A stretch of 58,783 nt of DNA from Zoogloea sp. (GTDB taxonomy: Bacteria > Pseudomonadota > Gammaproteobacteria > Burkholderiales > Rhodocyclaceae): contig NZ_JAOAUU010000059.1 in assembly GCF_030157465.1 (NCBI RefSeq), positions 1 through 58,783 on the forward strand. The letters are read 5' to 3'. This document shows positions 18,681-28,645 of the stretch, piece after piece (the first letter of the stretch is position 1; each line of letters begins with the position of its first letter). A model generated the notes under the pieces. The model was not told the DNA's origin, made no database searches, and was given only the letters and a program-made list of their open reading frames with translations. Position numbers and translations under genes: made by a program.

Positions 18681-19784
18681 TCAGTTCTTCTTCGCCGGGG
18701 CGGCAGCGGGCTTGTCGGCCCTGGGCGCCGGAGCAGCAAGATCGGCGCGCCGTTCGGGCACGGCCTGCAGGCTGCGCAGGGCGTTCTGGGTGGCCTGCAG
18801 GCTGGGCAGATCCACACCCACCGGGGTCTTCTGGATCTCGGCGAGATCATCCTTCGCAGCGGCGACCGCGGCGTTTTTCAGATCGAAATAGCGCTCGAGC
18901 CAGTCGGCACAGATGCGCACGTCTTCGCGGAAGGTGTTGCCGTCCCGCGAGAGCAGTGCCAGGCGGGCGTTCATCAGCCGCAGCTTGAGATTTTCACGCA
19001 GGAACACGGCATTGCTCGGCGCCAGCAGCGCCGGATCGGGACGATCCATGCGCTCGACACGGACCAGCTGGCTGAACTCGGCCCAGAAATCCAGCCACAG
19101 CCGCTTGGCCCACGTGGGCTCGGCCGCGCCGACCGGCGGCGCACTGGCGCGGGGCTTGGCTTCGAAGGCCAACGGCAGGCTGTCGAGTCGGCCGATGAGG
19201 GTTTCGAGCCGGAGGGAGATGCCGGCCGCGTCCACCTGCGGCAGCGCCTTGAGGGCGTCGAGATCACTGGCGATGGCCTTGCGCAGAGGCAGCCACAGCG
19301 GGCGATCGATGCTGCCCAGGCGGGCGTCGGCGGTTTGCAGCGCAAAGAGCGCGGCCTGCACGTTGCCGGCAAGCTGGAGCTGCTGGGCGGCGATCACCAC
19401 CGCCTGCTCGACTTCGGCCAGCACCCGGTCGTCGCGCGTGCGCGAAAACTCCTGGTACATCGCTTCGAGAGCCACCTGGTGGCCCTGGGATTCAGCGAGG
19501 CGGGATTCGAGCGCGCCAAACTTGGTTTGCAGGTCCTGGAGGTTTTCCTGGGCCTGCCTGGCGAGGGCGCGGCCCTCCTTGGCGACCGAATCACCGTCGG
19601 ACAGGCGCCGCGCCAGTTCATCCTGCAGATCGCCCAGGCGACTGCGCGTTTCAAGCCACTGCCAGCCGAGCAGGGCCAGCGCGATGGCGGCAATAAGGGC
19701 GGACGGGCGGCGCCAGGACGACGGTGGCTGGGACACCGGTCGCGCTGCGTCGATAGGCGGAAGGCTGGGGATTTCGCTGCTCAT
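18681..19784 (-). CDS. hemX: HemX-like membrane-anchored protein
   Basis: 367 aa. A single transmembrane helix lies near residues 28-45 (ALIAAIALALLGWQWLE). A long coiled coil follows (QDELARRLSDGDSVAKEGR onward), then the HemX domain with LWLPLRKAIASDLDALKALP. The C-terminus is Ala/Pro/Lys-rich. ATG 19784 lies 10 nt after the hemD stop and is preferred over an in-frame upstream codon at 19847 that would overlap hemD. In some bacteria hemX is fused to hemD; here they are separate. Function in uroporphyrinogen metabolism is inferred from linkage only. Confidence 0.92.
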   Translation of the reverse strand: MSSEIPSLPPIDAARPVSQPPSSWRRPSALIAAIALALLGWQWLETRSRLGDLQDELARRLSDGDSVAKEGRALARQAQENLQDLQTKFGALESRLAESQGHQVALEAMYQEFSRTRDDRVLAEVEQAVVIAAQQLQLAGNVQAALFALQTADARLGSIDRPLWLPLRKAIASDLDALKALPQVDAAGISLRLETLIGRLDSLPLAFEAKPRASAPPVGAAEPTWAKRLWLDFWAEFSQLVRVERMDRPDPALLAPSNAVFLRENLKLRLMNARLALLSRDGNTFREDVRICADWLERYFDLKNAAVAAAKDDLAEIQKTPVGVDLPSLQATQNALRSLQAVPERRADLAAPAPRADKPAAAPAKKN

Positions 19785-19794
19785 GGGTACGAGT

Positions 19795-20586
19795 TTAACC
19801 CGGATAAGTGGAGTGGTTGCGGGCGGAAAAGTGGGCGACGAGGCCATCGAGAAGGCCCTGGTCGCCGGGCCCGGTGGCGATCACGCGGGTAAATCCGCCC
19901 TCCGTGGCGGCGGCGGCGATGCGCGGGTGCGGCACGAAGACCGGCACCCCGCTCAGCGTCGTCGCCCCCGGCAGGGCCCGCAGATGGGCGACGCCTTCGC
20001 TGCTGGTGAGGGTCAGGGCGTCGAGACGGCCGGCAGAGGCTCGTTCGATGAGCGGAGCCGGGTCGTCGGCCGGGCCGCCGCGGTGGTAGCAGGTGATGTA
20101 TTCGACGATTGCGCCGCGAGCTGAAAGCGTGTCGCCCAGCAGATCACGTCCGCCGTCGCCGCGCAGGATCAGCACCCGCCGGCCCGCCAGCGCCGGGGCC
20201 TGAAAGGCGGGCAGCGCGAGCACCGATTCGCTGTCGAAACCACTTTGCGGGGCGATCACGCGCGTGAAGCCGCGCGCGGCGAGTGCGGCCTCGCTGCCCT
20301 TGCCAACCGTGGCCACCCGCAGCTCAGCCGGCCACGGGGCCACCGGCAGCATCACGTCGAGTGCGAAATTGACAGCATTGGGGCTGACAAAGAACGCCAG
20401 CTCAAACTCGGCAAGACGCCGGGCGACCGCCTCGAGCGGGGCCGGATCGGCCACCGGCGAGATGGTGAGCAGGGGAAACCGCAGGGGCTCGGCGCCAAGG
20501 GCTGCGAGCGCCGCGCACAGGCTGTCTGCCTGCCCGGCCGGGCGGGTCACGACGATGGAGCGCCCGTGGAGAGGCTGGCCACCCAT
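19795..20586 (-). CDS. hemD: Uroporphyrinogen-III synthase
   Basis: 263 aa; closes and inverts ring D of hydroxymethylbilane. Sequence is divergent as usual for HemD but the family landmarks are there: IVVTRPAGQADSLCAAL at the N-terminus, FVSPNAVNFAL, VATVGKGSEAALAARGF, and DALTLTSSEGVAHL with VIATGPGDQGLLDGLV near the end. It starts 9 nt after hemC and precedes hemX by 10 nt. Confidence 0.94.
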   Translation of the reverse strand: MGGQPLHGRSIVVTRPAGQADSLCAALAALGAEPLRFPLLTISPVADPAPLEAVARRLAEFELAFFVSPNAVNFALDVMLPVAPWPAELRVATVGKGSEAALAARGFTRVIAPQSGFDSESVLALPAFQAPALAGRRVLILRGDGGRDLLGDTLSARGAIVEYITCYHRGGPADDPAPLIERASAGRLDALTLTSSEGVAHLRALPGATTLSGVPVFVPHPRIAAAATEGGFTRVIATGPGDQGLLDGLVAHFSARNHSTYPG

Positions 20587-20595
20587 GGCTGAAAA

Positions 20596-21564
20596 CTACA
20601 GGCTGGCGAGGATGTCGTCGGCACCGTCGGCGCGCAGGTCGTCGGCCAGCGCAAGGCCGAGCGCTTCCGGCGCGTCGAGGGGGCCGCGCCGTTCGGCACG
20701 GGCAATCCGCGAGCCATCGGGCAGCGCCACGAAGCCGCGCAGCCACAATTCGCCATCCTTCACTTCGGCGTAGGCGCCCAGCGGCACTTCGCAGCTGCCG
20801 GCCAGCGCACGGGAGGTGGCACGCTCGGCCCGCACGCAAGCGGCGGAGCGGGCATCGGCCAGCGGGGCGATCCAGGCGGCCACTTCGGGACGGTCGGACA
20901 GCGCTTCGATGCCCAGCGCGCCCTGGCCGGCGGCCGGCAGGGAGACCTCCGCCGGCAGTGTGGCGCGGATGCGGCTGGCGAGACCGAGACGGGTGAGGCC
21001 GGCTGCCGCGAGGATGATCGCGTCGTACTGGCCTTCGTCGAGCTTGCGCAGGCGGGTGTCGAGATTGCCGCGCAGGCTGGTGACGGCCAGCATCGGGTAC
21101 TGGGCGTGGATCTGGGATTCGCGGCGCAGGCTGGAGGTGCCGACCACGGCACCCGGCGGCATGTCGTCGAGGCTTTCGTACTTGTTGGAAATGAAGGCGT
21201 CGAGAGGCACTTCGCGCTCGGCGATCGCGACCAGCGCGAATTCGGGCGGCAGGGTCATCGGCACGTCCTTCATCGAATGCACGGCGATGTCGGCACTGCG
21301 GTCGAAGAGCGCGTTTTCGAGCTCCTTGACGAACAGGCCCTTGCCGCCGATCTTGGCCAGCGGACGGTCGAGGATCTGGTCGCCCCGGGTGGTCATGCCC
21401 AGCAACTCGACGCGGCAGGACGGGTACAGGGCTTCGAGGCGGGCCTTGACGTGTTCGGCCTGCCACAGAGCGAGGCGGCTTTCACGGGTGGCAATGACGA
21501 TGCGTTCAGGCGTAGGGGCGCTCACGGTATTCGGGCTCGGCTGGCGTAAAGGGTGATCGGACAT
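20596..21564 (-). CDS. hemC: Porphobilinogen deaminase (hydroxymethylbilane synthase)
   Basis: Polymerises four porphobilinogen units; 322 aa from ATG 21564. Landmarks are [37 protein letters not shown], the substrate/cofactor loop [14 protein letters not shown], and the dipyrromethane-attachment Cys in [14 protein letters not shown]. An upstream in-frame ATG at 21648 is rejected because the family start is near [17 protein letters not shown] on the minus strand at 21661-21666 could be a -10 box. Divergent from ppc across 160 nt. Confidence 0.96.
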   Translation of the reverse strand: MSDHPLRQPSPNTVSAPTPERIVIATRESRLALWQAEHVKARLEALYPSCRVELLGMTTRGDQILDRPLAKIGGKGLFVKELENALFDRSADIAVHSMKDVPMTLPPEFALVAIAEREVPLDAFISNKYESLDDMPPGAVVGTSSLRRESQIHAQYPMLAVTSLRGNLDTRLRKLDEGQYDAIILAAAGLTRLGLASRIRATLPAEVSLPAAGQGALGIEALSDRPEVAAWIAPLADARSAACVRAERATSRALAGSCEVPLGAYAEVKDGELWLRGFVALPDGSRIARAERRGPLDAPEALGLALADDLRADGADDILASL

Positions 21565-21724
21565 GTGGCGATGGACAAGCAGGGTGCAACCGGGGCAATC
21601 TGCACGCTCTCGCAGTGCAGCATCAGGGTAGGCACCAATGGCAAGCATTCGGGTCGGGATTCTAGCATGGGGGCCTGATGCGCTTCCCCCGCGCCGACCC
21701 TAACCGACAGGACAGGATTTTCCG

Positions 21725-24487
21725 ATGAGCGAACAGACGACGAGCGACGACAAAGACCTTCCCCTCCGCGACGACATCCGCCTGCTCGGCCGCGTGCTGG
21801 GCGACACCGTGCGCGCCCAGGAAGGCGAGGCGGTGTTCGACCTCGTCGAGACCATCCGCCAGAGCTCGATCCGCTTCCGTCGCCACGAAGACCGCGCCGC
21901 CCGCCGCGAGCTGGAGGCCACGCTGGACTCCCTCTCCCGCGACCAGACCATCGACGTGGTACGCGCCTTCAGCTATTTCTCGCACCTCTCGAACATCGCC
22001 GAGGACCAGCACCACATCCGCCGCTCCCGCGCCCACCAGATCGCCGGCTCGGCGCCAAAGGAAGGCAGCCTCGCCCACGCCATCGAGCGCGCCTTCGACG
22101 CCGGCATGGGCAGCGCCGAACTGGCGGCCTTCTTCGATACCGCACATGTGATCCCGGTTCTCACCGCCCACCCGACCGAGGTTCAGCGCAAGAGCATCCT
22201 CAATTGCCAGATGGCCATCGCCCGCCTGCTCGACGAGCGGGACCGCATGCAGCTCACCCCGGACGAGCAGGAAGCCAACTTCGACGGCCTGCGCCGCGCC
22301 GTGCTCACGCTGTGGCAGACGCGCATGCTGCGCACCGAAAAGCTGTCGGTGATGGACGAGGTCAGCAACGGCCTGTCGTACTTCGATTACACCTTCCTGC
22401 GCGAACTGCCGCGCCTCTACGCCGGCGTCGAAGACCGCCTGGCCAGCCGCGACCGCAGCTGGAACGCGCTGGAGCTGCCCAACTTCATGCAGGTGGGCAG
22501 CTGGATCGGCGGCGACCGGGACGGCAACCCCTTCGTCACCGCCGAGGTCCTCGAAAAGGCCCTCGCCGTGCAGGCCGAAAAGGTGCTCACCTACTACATG
22601 GACGAAGTGCACACGCTCGGCTCGCAGCTCTCGGTTGCCCAAGGCCTGGTCAGCGCCTCCGATGCGCTGCTGCGCCTCGCCGACGCCTCGCCGGACGGCT
22701 CGCCCCACCGCAGCGACGAGCCCTACCGGCGCGCCCTCACCGGCGTCTATGCCCGCCTCGCCGCCACCTACGCCCAGCTCCTCGGCCATCAGCCGCCGCG
22801 CCACGCCGTGGCCCCTGCCGTCCCCTACGCCGGGCCGGAAGCCCTCGCCGACGAACTCGAAACCATCCACCGCTCGCTCACCGCCAACGGGCTCGGCGCC
22901 CTCGCCCGCGGCCGCCTGCGCCACCTGCGCCGCGCCGTCGCGGTGTTCGGCTTCCACCTGGCCCCCATCGATCTGCGCCAGAACTCCGATGTGCACGAGC
23001 GCGTCGTCGCCGAGCTGATCAAGGCCATCGACCCGAACCGCGACTACCTCGCCGCCGACGAGGCCGGGCGCACCGCCATGCTGCTCGAAGAGCTGGCCAC
23101 CCCGCGTCTGCTGGCCTCGCCGTGGCTGGAATACTCGGACGAAACCCGTGGTGAGCTGGCGATCCTCCATGCGGCCCGCGCCGCCCATCTGCGCTACGGC
23201 AAGGCCGCCGTGCCCAACTGCATCATCTCCAAGACCGACGACGTCTCCGACATGCTCGAAGTGGCCGTGCTCGCCAAGGAAGCCGGCCTGCTGCGTCCGG
23301 CCGAAGGCGTGCTGGATGTGAACATCATTCCGCTCTTCGAAACCATCGGCGATCTGCAGAACGCCGCCGGCGTGATGGACCGCCTGTTCAGCCTGCCCAC
23401 CTACATGGCGCTGCTCGAATCACGCCACAAGGAGCAGGAAGTGATGCTCGGCTACTCGGACAGCAACAAGGACGGCGGCTTCCTCACCTCCGGCTGGGAG
23501 CTCTACAAGGCCGAGATCGGCCTGGTCGACACCTTCGCCCGCCACGCTGTGCGCCTGCGCCTCTTCCACGGCCGCGGCGGTTCGGTCGGCCGTGGTGGCG
23601 GCCCCAGCTACCAGGCCATCCTGGCCCAGCCGGGCGGCGCCGTGCAGGGGCAGATCCGCCTGACCGAGCAGGGCGAGGTGATCGCCTCCAAGTACGCAAA
23701 CCCGGAAGTCGGCCGCCGCAACCTCGAAGTGCTGGCCGCCGCGACGATGGAAGCCACCCTCTTCGCCCCGCGCGATCCCGCGCCACGGCCGGAATACCTT
23801 GAGGCGATGGACGAACTCTCGGACGCCGCCTTCCAGGCCTACCGCAAGCTGGTCTACGAAACCGACGGTTTCGAGCGCTATTTCTGGGAATCCACGGTGA
23901 TCTCGGAAATCGCCGCGCTGAACATCGGCAGCCGCCCCGCCTCGCGCAAGAAGTCGACGGCCATCGAAGACCTGCGCGCCATTCCGTGGGTGTTCAGCTG
24001 GGCCCAGTGCCGACTGATGCTGCCGGGCTGGTACGGCTTCGGCTCGGCCGTCAAGGCCTACGTGGCCAAGCACGGCGAGGCCGGCCTCGAGCGCCTCAAG
24101 GCCATGCACAAAGAATGGTCGTTCTTTGCAACGCTGCTTTCAAACATGGACATGGTGCTGGCCAAGAGCGACATTGCCATCGCCAGCCGCTACGCCGACC
24201 TGGTGAAGGACGCCGACCTGCGCGAAGCGATTTTTCCGCGCATCGAAGCCGAGCATGCCGACACCCAGGGCATGCTGCTCACCATCACCGGCCAGGCCGC
24301 GCTACTCGACGCCAACCCGCTTCTCAAGCGTTCGATGCGCAACCGCTTCCCTTACCTCGACCCGCTCAACCACGTGCAGGTCGAACTCCTCCACCGCTAC
24401 CGCGAAGGCCATCAGGACGAACGCGTGCGGCGCGGCATCCTGCTGTCGATCAACGGCATCGCCGCGGGCCTTCGCAACAGCGGCTGA
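21725..24487 (+). CDS. ppc: Phosphoenolpyruvate carboxylase
   Basis: Anaplerotic fixation of bicarbonate onto PEP to make oxaloacetate; 920 aa, full length. Catalytic His149 is in [13 protein letters not shown]. The glycine-rich loop [14 protein letters not shown] lies near residue 620, [10 protein letters not shown] just before it, and the family's conserved C-terminal NSG ending is present as LRNSG. Its 3' neighbour on the opposite strand is a carbonic-anhydrase-like gene, and the stops are 30 nt apart. PEP carboxylase uses bicarbonate, so the pairing may be functional. Confidence 0.98.
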   Translation: MSEQTTSDDKDLPLRDDIRLLGRVLGDTVRAQEGEAVFDLVETIRQSSIRFRRHEDRAARRELEATLDSLSRDQTIDVVRAFSYFSHLSNIAEDQHHIRRSRAHQIAGSAPKEGSLAHAIERAFDAGMGSAELAAFFDTAHVIPVLTAHPTEVQRKSILNCQMAIARLLDERDRMQLTPDEQEANFDGLRRAVLTLWQTRMLRTEKLSVMDEVSNGLSYFDYTFLRELPRLYAGVEDRLASRDRSWNALELPNFMQVGSWIGGDRDGNPFVTAEVLEKALAVQAEKVLTYYMDEVHTLGSQLSVAQGLVSASDALLRLADASPDGSPHRSDEPYRRALTGVYARLAATYAQLLGHQPPRHAVAPAVPYAGPEALADELETIHRSLTANGLGALARGRLRHLRRAVAVFGFHLAPIDLRQNSDVHERVVAELIKAIDPNRDYLAADEAGRTAMLLEELATPRLLASPWLEYSDETRGELAILHAARAAHLRYGKAAVPNCIISKTDDVSDMLEVAVLAKEAGLLRPAEGVLDVNIIPLFETIGDLQNAAGVMDRLFSLPTYMALLESRHKEQEVMLGYSDSNKDGGFLTSGWELYKAEIGLVDTFARHAVRLRLFHGRGGSVGRGGGPSYQAILAQPGGAVQGQIRLTEQGEVIASKYANPEVGRRNLEVLAAATMEATLFAPRDPAPRPEYLEAMDELSDAAFQAYRKLVYETDGFERYFWESTVISEIAALNIGSRPASRKKSTAIEDLRAIPWVFSWAQCRLMLPGWYGFGSAVKAYVAKHGEAGLERLKAMHKEWSFFATLLSNMDMVLAKSDIAIASRYADLVKDADLREAIFPRIEAEHADTQGMLLTITGQAALLDANPLLKRSMRNRFPYLDPLNHVQVELLHRYREGHQDERVRRGILLSINGIAAGLRNSG

Positions 24488-24497
24488 GCGTGCGCGC

Positions 24498-24526
24498 ACC
24501 GGGTGCGGCGCGGCGCCTCACCCGGT
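24498..24526. terminator. Convergent stem-loop between ppc and the carbonic-anhydrase-like gene
   Basis: A perfect 8-bp inverted repeat (ACCGGGTG at 24498-24505, CACCCGGT at 24519-24526) with a 13-nt GC-rich loop. It overlaps the stop codon of the leftward gene and could serve both strands. No T-run. Confidence 0.4.
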
Positions 24527-25579
24527 AATCGTCTCCAGCCCCCGCGTGGCCCAGTTGAGCACCGCGGTGTGCACCGTCATTTTTGGGGCCAGCTCCGGCA
24601 GGTCACGACGAATCACGTCGGCCGCAAAGCGGGCCATGAAGCGCACTTTCAGTTCGGCCCGGGCACGATCGGAACCGATTTCCTGATAGGGCGCCGAGGC
24701 CAGCAGCAGAAAACCGTCGTCGGGAATCCGCCCGCTCTTCATGTTGCCGGCAATGATTCCGCCCGCCTTGCGTATCGGGTCGGCCAGATCCGGGCTGTAG
24801 GGGCCGATGATCAGGGCCAGGTTGGGCGCGTGCAGGAAATCGAAACCGCGACCGACGCAGATCATCCATTCGCGGTGCTCGATGTCGAGCTGCCGGTCGG
24901 TCTGGCGCACCGCCGCCACGTGGGCGATGTTGCCGGCCACCAGGCGCGCCAGGTCGGCCAGCATCTGCTGCGGCATGTCGGGAAAAAGCGTTTGCAGGCG
25001 CGAGCGCAGGCCGGCTTCGTCTTCGGTGGCCGGCAACGTGGACACATCGAGCGTCGCGCCGCCCGCGCCGTGCAGGATCAGCGCATCCTCGTCCGTCTCG
25101 AAGCCGCACACCAGCGGATACACCGTGCCATGTCCGCGTCCGAAAACGTGCTCGACCTGCGCCTTGACGCCGAAGACGTGGGCCACCGCGTCCTTCGTGT
25201 GGTAGTCGAACCCGGCACAACTGCGGTGTTCGGCGCCGCGGGAGAAGTGATAGGTGATGATCATCAACACCCGCTGGCCACCACGCACGCGGTCATGCAC
25301 GTAGTGCTCCAGCACCTCGCCCAGATGGGGCCAGCCCAGGTCGAAGAAGCCGCCCAGATTGCGGAAGGGCTGGATGATGCCCGGCGGCGTGTTGGTGGCG
25401 ATCGGAATGTTGATCCGCCCGTCCATGCACTTGAGCACCGCGATCGCTGTCGGGTGCCGGGCCCGGTGGCGCTCCCGCGCCATGCAGGCCTCCGGGTCGC
25501 AGTAGGCCGCCGAATACCTGCGCGCCACGTCATGGAGCCAGTCGATGCGCTCGAGGATGGATTTGCGGTGAATGCTCAT
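24518..25579 (-). CDS. Divergent beta-carbonic-anhydrase-like protein
   Basis: 353 aa from ATG 25579, with a GGGGG-rich ribosome binding site just upstream. Two motifs match the zinc site of beta-carbonic anhydrases. LKCMDGRINIP gives Cys51, Asp53 and Arg55 (CxDxR), and EHRSCAGFDY gives His118 and Cys121 (HxxC-[AG]-G). RNLGGFF at ~73-79 parallels the RNAGG of the family. The protein is longer than the usual ~200-220 aa because of a C-terminal half (~190-353) that I do not recognise. It ends the leftward glycan cluster and converges with ppc. A role in bicarbonate supply is inferred; a non-catalytic or other zinc hydrolase role is possible. Confidence 0.6.
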   Translation of the reverse strand: MSIHRKSILERIDWLHDVARRYSAAYCDPEACMARERHRARHPTAIAVLKCMDGRINIPIATNTPPGIIQPFRNLGGFFDLGWPHLGEVLEHYVHDRVRGGQRVLMIITYHFSRGAEHRSCAGFDYHTKDAVAHVFGVKAQVEHVFGRGHGTVYPLVCGFETDEDALILHGAGGATLDVSTLPATEDEAGLRSRLQTLFPDMPQQMLADLARLVAGNIAHVAAVRQTDRQLDIEHREWMICVGRGFDFLHAPNLALIIGPYSPDLADPIRKAGGIIAGNMKSGRIPDDGFLLLASAPYQEIGSDRARAELKVRFMARFAADVIRRDLPELAPKMTVHTAVLNWATRGLETITG

Positions 25580-25602
25580 GGCGCCCCCCTGCTTTAAAAG
25601 CC

Positions 25603-26814
25603 CTACATGCCGAGCGCGTTCCTCACATCGCGGATGAAGGGCTTGATGTCCTTCAGGCTCCAAACGTAGTAACGCACCGACGGACGAAGGAAATCCACCA
25701 GAAAGCGCACGGTTTCGCGCACCGGGCGAACCTGGAAGGTCCGGTCACGAATCTTGCCGGGCTCGAGGAGGATGCGCCTGAGGCGCTTCAGCTCGGTGGC
25801 CACCATGCGGCAGCGCAGGTTTTCGCGCACGGGCGGCAGCGCCGGCATGCGCCCCTCGCCCTGCAGACCATAGGCCAGCACACCAAAGCCCGCGCCGCAG
25901 TACATCGCCAGCGGAAAACTGCCCCAGAAACGGCCGTTCACTTCCATCAGCACGGCCCGCCCGCTTGCCGGATCGTAACGATATTCGACCATCGCCACAC
26001 CGTCCCAGCCAATGTGCTGGAGCAGGCGGATGGATTGCTCCTGCAGATCGCGGAACTGGTCCAGCGGCACCGCATCGCACACGCTCGAAAAACCGCCTTC
26101 CGGCGGCCATTCGGCGATCCGCAGGTGCTGAAAGCGCCGCACCGCCTGACCGCGGTGCATGAAGAAAAACTGCCCGAGCCCGACACCGGCGCAGTATTCC
26201 TGGACCAGCGGCCATGCGCCCACCGGCCGATAGCGTTCGGCCGCACGCAGAAACTCCTCGGCCGAGTAAACGTATTCGGCCTTGATCAACTCGATCCCCG
26301 CGGCATGCAGCGCACCGGCCACCGCATTGGGGTCGGCCCATTTCAGCACGGCCGGAAAACGGAAACCCCTTGCCAGCTGCTCCACCTCGTTCCAGTCGTT
26401 GGGGCACGCACTTTGCGGCACATCCAGCCCGAGGGCGGCCGCCGCCTCGAGCGTGCGCGTCTTGTCGAGGACGATTGCGAATGCCTCCTTCGACGGAAGC
26501 AGCGGCGTGATCTTGCCGAGGCGCGCGTGGTTGTCGATCAGCCAGGCGGTGTTGGCCTCCGAAACGGTCAGCAGATAGCCGGCGCCGTAACGTTCGCCCA
26601 AGGCCCGCAATTCCGCCAGGCCCTCGTCGGTACGCGGCTTGTCCAGGATTTCTCCGTGGGTGAGATAACGGGACTTCAGGCCGATGGCATTGGGATCGAC
26701 CGCGATACCGACGACCGGAATGCCGGCTTCGCCCAACTCGCGCACCAGGCTCAGGCCAATCTGCGTCTCGATGCCCAGCACATAGCAGGGCGGGCGGGTT
26801 TGCGTCTCATTCAT
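25603..26814 (-). CDS. ATP-grasp carboxylate-amine ligase-like protein
   Basis: 403 aa from ATG 26814, which lies 10 nt after the upstream stop. The N-terminal Rossmann-like pre-ATP-grasp domain reads YVLGIETQIGLSLVRELG. The ATP-grasp core has FPAVLKWADPNAVAG, PLVQEYCAGVGLGQFFF and the metal-binding VLMEVNGRFWGSFPLA. This resembles enzymes that add an amine or amino acid to a carboxylate, often seen in surface-polysaccharide loci. C-terminal ~60 residues are basic. Substrate unknown; glycan or cell-surface decoration is inferred from neighbours. Confidence 0.75.
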   Translation of the reverse strand: MNETQTRPPCYVLGIETQIGLSLVRELGEAGIPVVGIAVDPNAIGLKSRYLTHGEILDKPRTDEGLAELRALGERYGAGYLLTVSEANTAWLIDNHARLGKITPLLPSKEAFAIVLDKTRTLEAAAALGLDVPQSACPNDWNEVEQLARGFRFPAVLKWADPNAVAGALHAAGIELIKAEYVYSAEEFLRAAERYRPVGAWPLVQEYCAGVGLGQFFFMHRGQAVRRFQHLRIAEWPPEGGFSSVCDAVPLDQFRDLQEQSIRLLQHIGWDGVAMVEYRYDPASGRAVLMEVNGRFWGSFPLAMYCGAGFGVLAYGLQGEGRMPALPPVRENLRCRMVATELKRLRRILLEPGKIRDRTFQVRPVRETVRFLVDFLRPSVRYYVWSLKDIKPFIRDVRNALGM

Positions 26815-26824
26815 CGGCAGACAC

Positions 26825-28645
26825 TCAGCGAAACGCCGGCCCGGCCGCAGCACGGGTGCGCAGCCGGCCAAAAACGGCAAGCAGGATCAGCACGACCAGC
26901 GACGCGATCGAAATCCAGCGGGCGGTGGCGAACAGCGAGGTCTCGGTCCACACCAGCTCGACCTCGTGGGCCCCGGGCGCCAGCGACACCTCGATCAAGC
27001 CGCTATTCACGTCATGGACAGCCGGCACGGATTTACCGTCGATCATCACCTTCCACATGGGCAGCAAAAACACCGGCAACCTCAGGCGGGTGTCGGCAAG
27101 CGCCTCGATGCGCCAGGCCACGGTATTGGCCACGAACCTGGCCGGCCCGCAGTGCGCCTGGCGGCTGCTGCATTCCTGCTCGAAGCCGCCCACCGCGTAG
27201 TCGAGATAACCCGGCGCGGACAGCTTCGTCACGTATTCCGGCGTGCCGCGAAAAGCGCCGGCGCTGAGCGGCAGGCGCTCGCAGGCGCTCTTGTCGGCCG
27301 AGCACTTGAAGCCCCCGTTTGGCGTGCGCGACCACTGGGGCAGCAGCTCGAAGAGATATTGATTGCTGGCAAGCGCCGGCACCAGTTTGACCCCGTCGAG
27401 GTATGTCGCCTTGCCGGCCATCACCACGCCGAGCACCCCGATGGCCGCCACCGAGAACACAAACACCTTTTTCCAGATGCGCCGGCCGGAAAGCTGCGCC
27501 GAGGGAATCAACAGCGCGCAGATAACGATCACCATCACGTAGGCGATGGAAAGAAAACGATACGGCAGCTGGATCTTGAGCAGCGGCGAGGACTTCATCG
27601 TCCAGAGCGGATACGACAGCTCGGACCCGAAGAACACCGCCACCGCCAGCACCAGAAACAGCCGCAGCACAACCGGGCGCGCGGGCGACCCCGCAGCCCC
27701 CTTCAGCCGGAAGACGTACCAGCCCGAGGCCAGCACCAGCAGCAGCACCGGAACGGCAATCGGCCACTGGAACGAAAACCACTGAACCCCGTGCCAGACC
27801 GCCGAGAAGGTGGGCCACGCAAAGGCCTGCAGGATGTGCGAGCCCGTCCAGGCATCGGTATTGATCAGCGACGTGGAGCCGAGGGCCGGCACCAGGTAGA
27901 TACTGCCCAGGCCCAGGCCCAGCGCCACCGTTCCCCCCCAGGCCAGCATACGGCGCACGATGCCGCGCAGCGACACCCCGCCGTCTGCCGTCGGCGCCAC
28001 GCAGGCCACTGCCGAATAGCACATCAGCAGCACCAGGGCGCTCATGGTGTGGCCGATGACGGCGATTCCGATTGCCGCGGCGGCCGGAAGATTCACCCGG
28101 TCGAACGAAGCCTTCGGCCGGAACAGCGACCACAGCAGCAAGCCGTGGGCCGCATAGCCGACCGAGGCCCAGGCAAAGCCCTGAAACTTGTAATGCAGCA
28201 TCACCAGAAATGGATTTGCAGCAGCGGCAAAACCCGCCAGCAGCGCCACCCGGAACGAGACGTAATACCGGCAGGTGAGATAAACGCAAAAGCCGAATAA
28301 TGCGTTGGTCAGCACTTCCACGACATGCATGGACGCCCAGGTTGTGACCCCCGCCAACGAGACGAGCGCCGCAAGAAAATAATAGAGCGGCGAATAGAAG
28401 ACGAATACCGGCTCGCCAAGCCCGAAGCGGTCGAAGAAAGTCCAGCGGGGGTAAAGCCAGCCGTGGCTGACGCCATCCGCGAATTCCCTGGCCCAGTGGT
28501 AGTGCAGGTAAAAATCGAAATTGGGATCGCCGTAATGGGAGCCGTAATGCGGAAAATGCAGCATGAGCGCCAGCGCGAGAAATACGCCGAATGCGGCGAG
28601 CGACTCCCGCAAGCTCAGCCGGGAATTGACAGCCGTCCCCATCAT
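26825..28645 (-). CDS. Large polytopic membrane protein, YfhO/GT-C-like
   Basis: 606 aa with about a dozen hydrophobic helices and a soluble C-terminal region (~residues 420-575) before a last helix. The first loop after TM1 carries the acidic/aromatic cluster HYGDPNFDFYLHYHWA, a place where GT-C enzymes hold their catalytic acid. It is typical of integral membrane glycosyltransferases or of membrane proteins annotated as 6-pyruvoyl-tetrahydropterin synthase-related. Its start overlaps the stop of the preceding glycosyltransferase in ATGA, so it belongs to the same operon. Probably moves or transfers a lipid-linked sugar; not proven. Confidence 0.65.
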   Translation of the reverse strand: MMGTAVNSRLSLRESLAAFGVFLALALMLHFPHYGSHYGDPNFDFYLHYHWAREFADGVSHGWLYPRWTFFDRFGLGEPVFVFYSPLYYFLAALVSLAGVTTWASMHVVEVLTNALFGFCVYLTCRYYVSFRVALLAGFAAAANPFLVMLHYKFQGFAWASVGYAAHGLLLWSLFRPKASFDRVNLPAAAAIGIAVIGHTMSALVLLMCYSAVACVAPTADGGVSLRGIVRRMLAWGGTVALGLGLGSIYLVPALGSTSLINTDAWTGSHILQAFAWPTFSAVWHGVQWFSFQWPIAVPVLLLVLASGWYVFRLKGAAGSPARPVVLRLFLVLAVAVFFGSELSYPLWTMKSSPLLKIQLPYRFLSIAYVMVIVICALLIPSAQLSGRRIWKKVFVFSVAAIGVLGVVMAGKATYLDGVKLVPALASNQYLFELLPQWSRTPNGGFKCSADKSACERLPLSAGAFRGTPEYVTKLSAPGYLDYAVGGFEQECSSRQAHCGPARFVANTVAWRIEALADTRLRLPVFLLPMWKVMIDGKSVPAVHDVNSGLIEVSLAPGAHEVELVWTETSLFATARWISIASLVVLILLAVFGRLRTRAAAGPAFR

